The translations under genes were made by a program, and so were the position numbers. Below, piece after piece: positions 57,581 to 64,000 of a DNA stretch of 64,000 nt. The notes beneath the pieces are model-generated. The model made no database searches. It saw only the letters and a program-made list of their open reading frames with translations, and was not told where the DNA came from. This DNA is from Zhengitettix transpicula (lineage: Eukaryota > Arthropoda > Insecta > Orthoptera > Tetrigidae), in NCBI GenBank assembly GCA_037074705.1, contig CM073590.1:47776395-47840394 (forward strand). The letters run 5' to 3'. Each line of letters begins with the position of its first letter. Position 1 is the stretch's first letter.

Positions 57581-58499
57581 GGATCCGCCTCCTCGTTTGC
57601 TCATCCACTAACGTTCTATTTACTAAGTAAACACAATACAGATGACCGCAGCGACATCTAGAACTTTGGGCACGACACGTTTCGTCTATCGGTTACGATT
57701 GTGTGAACACAAAGCCTCTAATTTTAACTTGTGTTGGTGAATCGGATAATTTATTTCAGAGTTTTGAATTTGGAAGTCCAAATGCGACGTTTTATTATTA
57801 CAGAATGTAAGAATTCCTGACTAATTTGCTTTAAAAAAAACATTTTTTGTGTCCCAAACCGAGCAGTGGATAACAAAAGCGTATAGACAGTGAGATATCT
57901 AACTAAATGAGCAGTAGCAGAAGGGAGAAGATGCGGGCGGGAGTGTTGGGATCTGGGGGAAACTTCAGCTTGGAGTCAAGCTTGCGTAACGGTACTATCA
58001 TTCTTAAAAACATTCGTTATCATCGACGGACATGATAGACAGACAGCGACACGTTCTTCTTTACCACACCTTGTATTTATCATCTCTTAACTTTTACGAA
58101 TTAGTATTTTTTACGTACAAGCTGTCCTCAACTGAAATTTATTTTCTTGCGACTGTGTTTTTCGTAATAGTTTTTACACACCCGAAAAACATTCCTAGTT
58201 CTACAAACTCATGCTGATCCAAGAGATGATATTTACGATGAAACGTAAAATTTTTGTTACTAAAAATATAATTATTCTTTGACATTTCCACAATCAGATA
58301 GGCTCAAAAGCATATCTTTGATGACGGAAATTAATAAATCCCTTCATGGCAAAAATGTATCCTATTCTAAAAGAAAATCATATTTCTCGATAACGTTACT
58401 GTATCAGATATACTTCCATTCCATTCTACTATTAGCTAGTCTGAATCTACACATAATTATAAATTCTGTAATGCGGCCATCGGCATGTTGACTTCAGCG
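57581..58499. other. Intergenic DNA
   Basis: Short frames at 58032-58217 and 58279-58491 without family resemblance. Nothing else. Confidence 0.4.
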
Positions 58500-58920
58500 A
58501 AACGTCATTCCCAAATAGAAACCCTTTGAGCAAATGATTTCATGTGACCGTTCGCCGTCCAATTAAACAGCCAACGAACCGCATTGAGGAATCTGCATTA
58601 ATTATGGAATTGGATTAGTCGAGACAGATTTGGAACGAGGGTAGCGTTTATATAGCAGATAAGAGATGAAGTTTAATAAGATGTAAGATGCGGCCGTGTG
58701 TCAGGGTAAATTAAGCATAGCTCTGTTTACCTATTTAAAATAACGCTGCTGGCGATGTCCCAGGGAAATGAGCCCCACAGAATTACTCTGCCTAGTTGAC
58801 CGCGGCTTCGACTTTGACACAAGTCATTTCGGAGAGCTTTGTAGTGCAGCAAGCCATCCAATCGCGCCATTTGGCAGCAGACTCACAAACAGGCTGTAAC
58901 TTACAGGTGATGCACTCTAC
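58500..58920. promoter_or_regulatory. Island with homeodomain and GATA-like motifs, candidate enhancer
   Basis: CCAATTAAAC near 58559, ATTAATTATGG at 58597-58607, CAGATAAGAGATG near 58656 (GATA-type) and GTAAATTAAGC near 58706 lie in a GC-richer block with no long frame. Confidence 0.35.
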
Positions 58921-59349
58921 AAACTATTATTAGTCTCAAAATCAAAGCTGAACATGTGTCACAATCTTCGGTAGTGTTTCGTTGGTCCTTTCTAAACCCG
59001 CGAATAAATTAAAAACGTTTCCCATTTATTTTACTCCGACAATATTTTAACAATAGTCATATTCTAATTCTTTTTTCTATCTAACGTGCATTCCAAAACC
59101 AACCACAGTGAAAACAGACCGCATAATATTGAATACATATTAAATATAAACGTTATTTACATAATTTCAGTCGCTTTGAGCGGATTCTTTATTTCATTAT
59201 TTGATATTATACATTCATGAAAAAATATAAATTCATTGTAATAAATTCTAAAAACGCACTATCATCCACACGAAAACCAACTCCCAGTTATGTCACTGTC
59301 TCCACGTTACGTTTTTATTTACGTTCTTAAAATACAACTCATTTATTCG
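58921..59349. other. AT-rich spacer
   Basis: Nothing recognised. Confidence 0.4.
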
Positions 59350-59875
59350 TTCCGGGTCAAATCATGCGAGAGCTGCTATCTCGTAGGTGAACCTTTCTGG
59401 AGAGGGCTGCCTTTGGGAATACCTTCTTGTCTCTCTGCTTTCCAACAAAGGTTTCACAAGCCGAGGCACCTCAGCCTGTTTTGAGAGGTGAATGTTCCGG
59501 GGTCACAAACCATGAGCATACGGAAAGAGTTGTCAGCTGTTCCCATTGGAATAGTCGGTCTGCTGCCTCCTAAACTGGACGAGGCATGGAGAAGGGAATA
59601 CTACGTCCCCACAGCAAACCCCTTTCTCGCCATCTGAAGGACGTGGGACAAGTACCAAGAGCCAGACCTACCTGATGCAGGTTTTCTAGAGTTTGTCTAG
59701 CATCACTTTTAGGCAAATGCCGGGTAGGATCCTTCCACTGCTGCCCGGGGACCCTAGTTAACCTATATCTCTCCGCAACCCTCCTTTCAAGTCGCTTCCT
59801 ATGCTATTAAAGGGCAGTTGCCAACACGTGGATTACCCTCATGTAGCCTGTTACTCTAAAAAATAATAATAATTA
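59350..59875 (+). mobile_element. SINE-like repeat (family D), longest copy
   Basis: The last 230 bases are the inverse of copies at 12.3 and 45.1 kb (GCAGGTTTTCTAGAGTTTG, AGGCAAATGCCGGGTAGGAT, GGATTACCCTCATGTAGCCT) and end in an A-rich tail (CTAAAAAATAATAATAATTA), which fixes the element's orientation as plus. The preceding GC-rich 280 bases (from about 59350) have no counterpart in the truncated copies and may be its 5' part. No tRNA boxes or coding recognised. Confidence 0.6.
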
Positions 59876-60489
59876 TGCGTTTGGTATCATTATTATGCGA
59901 CGTGACCAAAATTTAATGCGTTTGTCACCACATTTGAAATATACTTCCATTCTTGATTATTTTTCGTTATATCGTGTTCATTTCTTTATTCCAATGGTTT
60001 TAATCAATCGCCACGTTATAAATAGAAAAAAACATTTTTGTAACCTTTCACAATTATTTATTTTTTAATTTAATCCGTAGCTTTTGAAAATTTGCTTTAG
60101 TTATCACACAATTTCCATTTTTTCATTAATACAAACAATTAATTAAAGAGCATTTTTTTCTACTATCACTGTTGACCAGTGTAATAAAATTATAGACATA
60201 CCTTCCATATTTCCGAAAATATTTCTTCCTTCGTATTATCATTTGAATATTGAGTTAATTGGTTTCCAGTAAGATACATGTCTGTCTTATGGTAATTTCA
60301 GTTGAACAATATGACTGGTACATGAGGTTTAGATGTACATTAACACTCGTCCAATTTTGCGACGAAACAGTTATTTTTTTTAAAAAAAACACTATTTATT
60401 TATAAAAAAAATTAAAATTAGCGACTGATGGAAATCATTGTGGTAAATACATAAAAATTAATAATTACGTCTGTTTTGGAAGTTAATAA
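59876..60489. other. AT-rich intergenic DNA
   Basis: Nothing recognised. Confidence 0.45.
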
Positions 60490-60692
60490 TAATACAGACG
60501 AAATAAGTCGATATAAATACCACACAACGTTTCTGGTACTTGTTCCTTTCTTCAGGTGCTAAGAAAAAACTCAAAAGGTTTTTGAGTGTTGTCGAATGAA
60601 TGTTGCAGTTGTGTGTTTTTTAGTTTTCCAGGTTTCCAGAAGCGATGTGTGGTATTTACATCATCACTTCTTTTGGCTCTATTTTTCTTATT
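60490..60692. mobile_element. Fold-back element (family A), copy with intact hammerhead-like boxes
   Basis: Left arm TACAGACGAAATAAGTCGAT, ATAAATACCACACAACGTTT, CTGGTACTTG; right arm CCAGGTTTCCAGAAGCGATG, TGTGGTATTTACATCATCAC. On the minus strand the left arm keeps both boxes: CTGAAGA (60549-60555, inverse) and GAAAC (60529-60533, inverse) around a weak GG/CC stem. The centre has a small palindrome, AACTCAAAAGGTTTTTGAGT. Confidence 0.75.
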
Positions 60693-62649
60693 AATGTATA
60701 TACATAAACACAATTTAAGACCATTTTTTTATATTTCTACACTTTTACTCCCTTTTTAAATTATTAATAAAAATATGAAATGCGGAACAGGCTCCCATTG
60801 TCGCATTTTCTTTCGAAATGTGAGGGTCTGAAAGAGATTTCTACTCCGCTGTGTTGGCCTTAAGACAACAACCTACACAACCAAAGATAAAACAATCTTG
60901 TCAAACACACTAAAATAGTGCAGATCCCTAACGAACAAGGAAAAAATCTGTGAAGGTAGAAGCCATACAGCAGAAATTAGGTTAATGGAACTCGCGTCAC
61001 ATAAATGCATATGATTATAATTACAGATTTACACGTTAATGTTAAATATAGGATAATAATAGTTTTAAAAACTTGTTTGTGGAATTCAGTTATCGGTACT
61101 GCAAATATAAATGTGTGTACCAGTAATCCCCTTAGTCCTCTTTTTCTCTGAATTTATCATTTCAGTTCAACTTTTCTGCAGTTCCTGGAGCTTTCATTAG
61201 GTGATTCAAAAAACCTAAGTATTTTTGTTTGCGTCTGTTTCTTTAGGTAATTAGTATACTTTTAACACCGACGTTTTATATTTTATAAGTTCTCTTAATT
61301 TCTATCATTTCACCGAACCTATTCACAAAACTTCCAATCTCACCAATTGCTGTAGAAAACTTATGTACTAAGGTCGTGTACTAAATTTTCTTTCTTATAA
61401 TCCTCCAAACGAAAAGGGAACTTTAGATTTTGACATCAGGTACTATTCTAGAATAATTTCCGAAATAATTTATATTAAATCTAACATCACTGCAAATACG
61501 GACAATACAAATCTATGAAACTCAACAACTATTCCCACTTATTGCTGAACTAATTTTATTACTTCTATATTAATATCGTTGCTTACACAATTACCAGTCA
61601 CCTGACGATATCTACGAATGGTAACACGTCACTTATTGGCTACTTCATCATCAATCAGTATACTTATTCTTACATATATAATTCCATATTTTAATAACAA
61701 GGAAAATCATCGTGTTGATTACAAGTACGAACAATTAAAAGCATAATATTTGCAAATTATCGTTAACACAAAATCTACTTTGTAATGATTTTTTCCAATA
61801 TTAGTTTTGCCTGTAGTTCTTACGAGGGGTACACGGAAGGTTTACTTTAGAATGGAATAGATTCTCATAAAAAGCAACGCTTCAAGGATGAGGAACAAGT
61901 CATACTTTTCACATCTTTTTGAACTTTTAATTAATTAATGTAATATATAAAGACAATTTAACATATTAAGTATTTTATCTGTATAAAAATCTTCAAATTA
62001 AATTTTTAGTGTATAAAAATTCTTTAATAATTATTAATGTCACTCAAATATTAAAATAATCGTCTAGTATTTGTTCATACTACCTATTTACACCAATGTA
62101 TTAATGTTCAAAGTCTAGTAATGAATGTAAATATTTTCCAAAAACTAATTTACAGAGTATAAGTTGCCGTGCAGAAATGTTTGAAACTCGGTTTGGAATT
62201 CAACTGGAATGTTTCTTTATTCTTTAATGTTATCAAGAAGTTTGTTTGAATGCATATCCGAGTTGGTATTACATTTATCATACATATTTTTTTACAATAC
62301 CCTAAAGGAATAAATCAGTTGACCTGAGTCAGTACTTATACTAATTTCTTGAATAGCTCTGCGCATTAATTTATAGAATTTACTTGGCTCATTTACCTAA
62401 TTAGACACCTGTGCGGTTACCAAGAAAATATAATTCCATGAGACATTAAAGACTCAAGCTGCTTATACGTAATCAATCAAAGAAGGAAGTCTGTGAGTCA
62501 AATATCCCATTTTTACGAGTATTTCTACGATGAATAAGTACAAGGAAACTATAATCCACCAACAAAGTATTTGCAAGTTACCATGTTATAATTTAACTTT
62601 CAAATGTTTTCCAGGATCGTTCCTTTAATAAGTATGAATTATAAAATAT
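60693..62649. other. AT-rich intergenic DNA
   Basis: About 2 kb of AT-rich unique sequence with no repeat families, frames or RNA genes recognised. Confidence 0.45.
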
Positions 62650-63215
62650 TATTTCCGGTGGTTAAGCCAAGTCGATACACAGCTGCCATTCCATTACCAA
62701 AAAAACAACCAAAGACGCCGAACCAAAGCCGTGACGCGGGTATCGTGTAAAGAGAGGCTTCTCCCTGCAATTAATGGCACGACAACTGCGGCGACAATGT
62801 ACGAGCCTGACAAATATCGGCCCACAAATCAGGCACGCTTCTATTTGTCGCCACCTCGCCTCCGAGGTAAATATAATCCGTCATTATTAACGACGTGGCC
62901 AGGGTTATTGAGACAGATGATATAACACTGGCCGGCGGCCATGCCGTAATGGAGCCCGGAGAGAAAAAAAGTCCGTGCCGGCCGATGAAAGACGCGGCGC
63001 GGCGCAGCACTGCACTGGCCACCCTTGATTGAAAATCCCCATAAATCACGCGACTTAATTATAAAACTCGCCACCGCGTCCTGGCGACACCAGCGACGGG
63101 CGTCTCCAGACGGCTTCTTCGTTAATTGGCTCATTAGCAAGCACAATAAACAAGCTCTTAAGAGGCTAATACAGATCGCTGACCTACATAACCTCAGGTA
63201 GTCAACCAAATACGC
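62650..63215. promoter_or_regulatory. GC-rich island dense in homeodomain motifs, candidate enhancer
   Basis: GC-rich with TTGATTGA (63025-63032), CCATAAATC (63039-63047, Hox/Cad-like), CTTAATTATAAAAC near 63054 and TTAATTGG (63122-63129). Minus frames of 92 and 122 codons and a plus frame of 64 codons overlap, none with a recognised domain. Strong candidate for conserved noncoding DNA. Confidence 0.4.
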
Positions 63216-63789
63216 ACCTGTCTAATTCTTCACAACCAATTTGCCGTATTCATCTTGTCCTCTTTGTTTAACTAAAGAAAAATGACTTCATTGTGTTGCG
63301 CTTTCCTGGTCCCAGGAAAGAGATACGATTTATAAAAAATTCCCTTCAAGTTTACAATATACAATGATTTATTATAAGTGTAATTAAAATGTTAATTAAT
63401 CAAAACTTTTATTATCTGAAAAATGGAACTGCCCGGTCCTAAACCAAATTTTCAGATTATGGTGCATTAACCTTTAAACCTCAATGTTATTACAGTTACA
63501 GTTTACTTAAGAATTTTGCGTAATAAATCCCTCGTAGAATGTACAGCGTATGACTATTAAATTTTCCACTGGACTGTTGCCAAAAAACATGACTGAAACA
63601 GACTTTAAAAAATCCAACAAAGCCACCTCATTACCATTTTTTTAAAAAAAGGAAAATATAACTGATAACATTACAATAATATACTTGAATACTTACAACC
63701 TTTATTGTCAGATTCGGTGAAAAGTACTAATTTGTTGAAGTAGCAAACGCATTCTTCGGAGAAGCTCCATATCTGATAAATATTTCGGA
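63216..63789. other. AT-rich spacer
   Basis: Nothing recognised. Confidence 0.4.
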
Positions 63790-64000
63790 CTAGCTGGGTG
63801 CCCAGCGTTGCCCGGGTTGCCATATATCCATAACCCCCGATTTGACTCCAATTTCGGTTGCTTTTTCGTTATTTTTATGTAACGCCCCTCCACCCCCAAC
63901 TCTAAGCGTGCTCCCATCCCATGCTGAAGGGGTTAAAATTATACCCAGATAACATCGGTAGAAATACTATCAAACTAAGTAACCCTAAAAAAAATATTGA
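63790..64000 (-). mobile_element. Long Helitron-like element, 3' end, cut by window edge
   Basis: On the minus strand the element ends CCCGGGCAACGCTGGGCACC then CAG and CTAG at 63790, followed by T. The inward sequence (GATTTGACTCCAATTTCGG, GGTTAAAATTATACCCAGAT, AACATCGGTAGAAATACTAT) matches the first part of the 18.1-24.9 kb element, so it belongs to the same subfamily. Confidence 0.75.

Overview
The window looks like arthropod, most likely insect, nuclear DNA: AT-rich, gene-poor, and scattered with decayed Jockey-type LINEs, a dead mariner transposase, a tRNA-derived SINE, fold-back elements and Helitron-like elements. The insect order cannot be fixed from sequence alone. I found no intact conventional gene. 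Bacterial features (operons, ribosome binding sites) are absent. Most long open frames are chance frames or frames kept open by tandem duplication. All periods and identities below were read by eye.

Layout. 0.7-2.5 kb holds two LINE remnants in opposite orientations. 3-16 kb is mostly unique AT-rich DNA with several GC-richer islands, a 38-bp-arm hairpin element (6.9-7.1 kb), a short Helitron-like element (11.0-11.6 kb), a SINE-like repeat (12.3 kb) and fold-back elements (14.3 and 15.8 kb). 18.1-24.9 kb is the most striking object. It is a 6.8-kb minus-strand Helitron-like element bounded by A|TC at one end and CTAG|T at the other. Its interior is a 312-bp tandem array followed by a higher-order repeat of about 2.44 kb made of alternating 1.08-1.09-kb and 1359-bp blocks. 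26.5-27.3 kb is a mariner pseudogene, and 31.0-31.3 kb is another fold-back element. 31.7-45 kb alternates AT-rich DNA with enhancer-like islands, a CTCF-like site, two candidate TATA/initiator pairs, a LINE tail and a second short Helitron. 45-49.4 kb has a possible signal-peptide exon and two LINE reverse-transcriptase fragments of different lineages. 51-54.4 kb has AT microsatellites, a compact transcript-like or LTR-like block, a SINE and a LINE tail. 55-64 kb has fold-back copies, a large GC-rich island, a third short Helitron, a SINE-like repeat, another island at 62.7-63.2 kb and the start of a further long Helitron at the right edge.

How the parts relate. The short elements (about 620-760 bp) and the 6.8-kb element share both termini, so they look like one non-autonomous Helitron family, one member of which amplified internally. 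The fold-back families at 7 kb, 31 kb and six other sites share a motif on their arms, CTGANGA, a short stem, then GAAACGTT. This resembles the hammerhead ribozyme core, but no copy here shows every requirement for cleavage. The GC-richer islands carry homeodomain, POU and Exd/Hox-like motifs and have no coding signal. Their spacing suggests the regulatory desert of a developmental gene, but this is inference.
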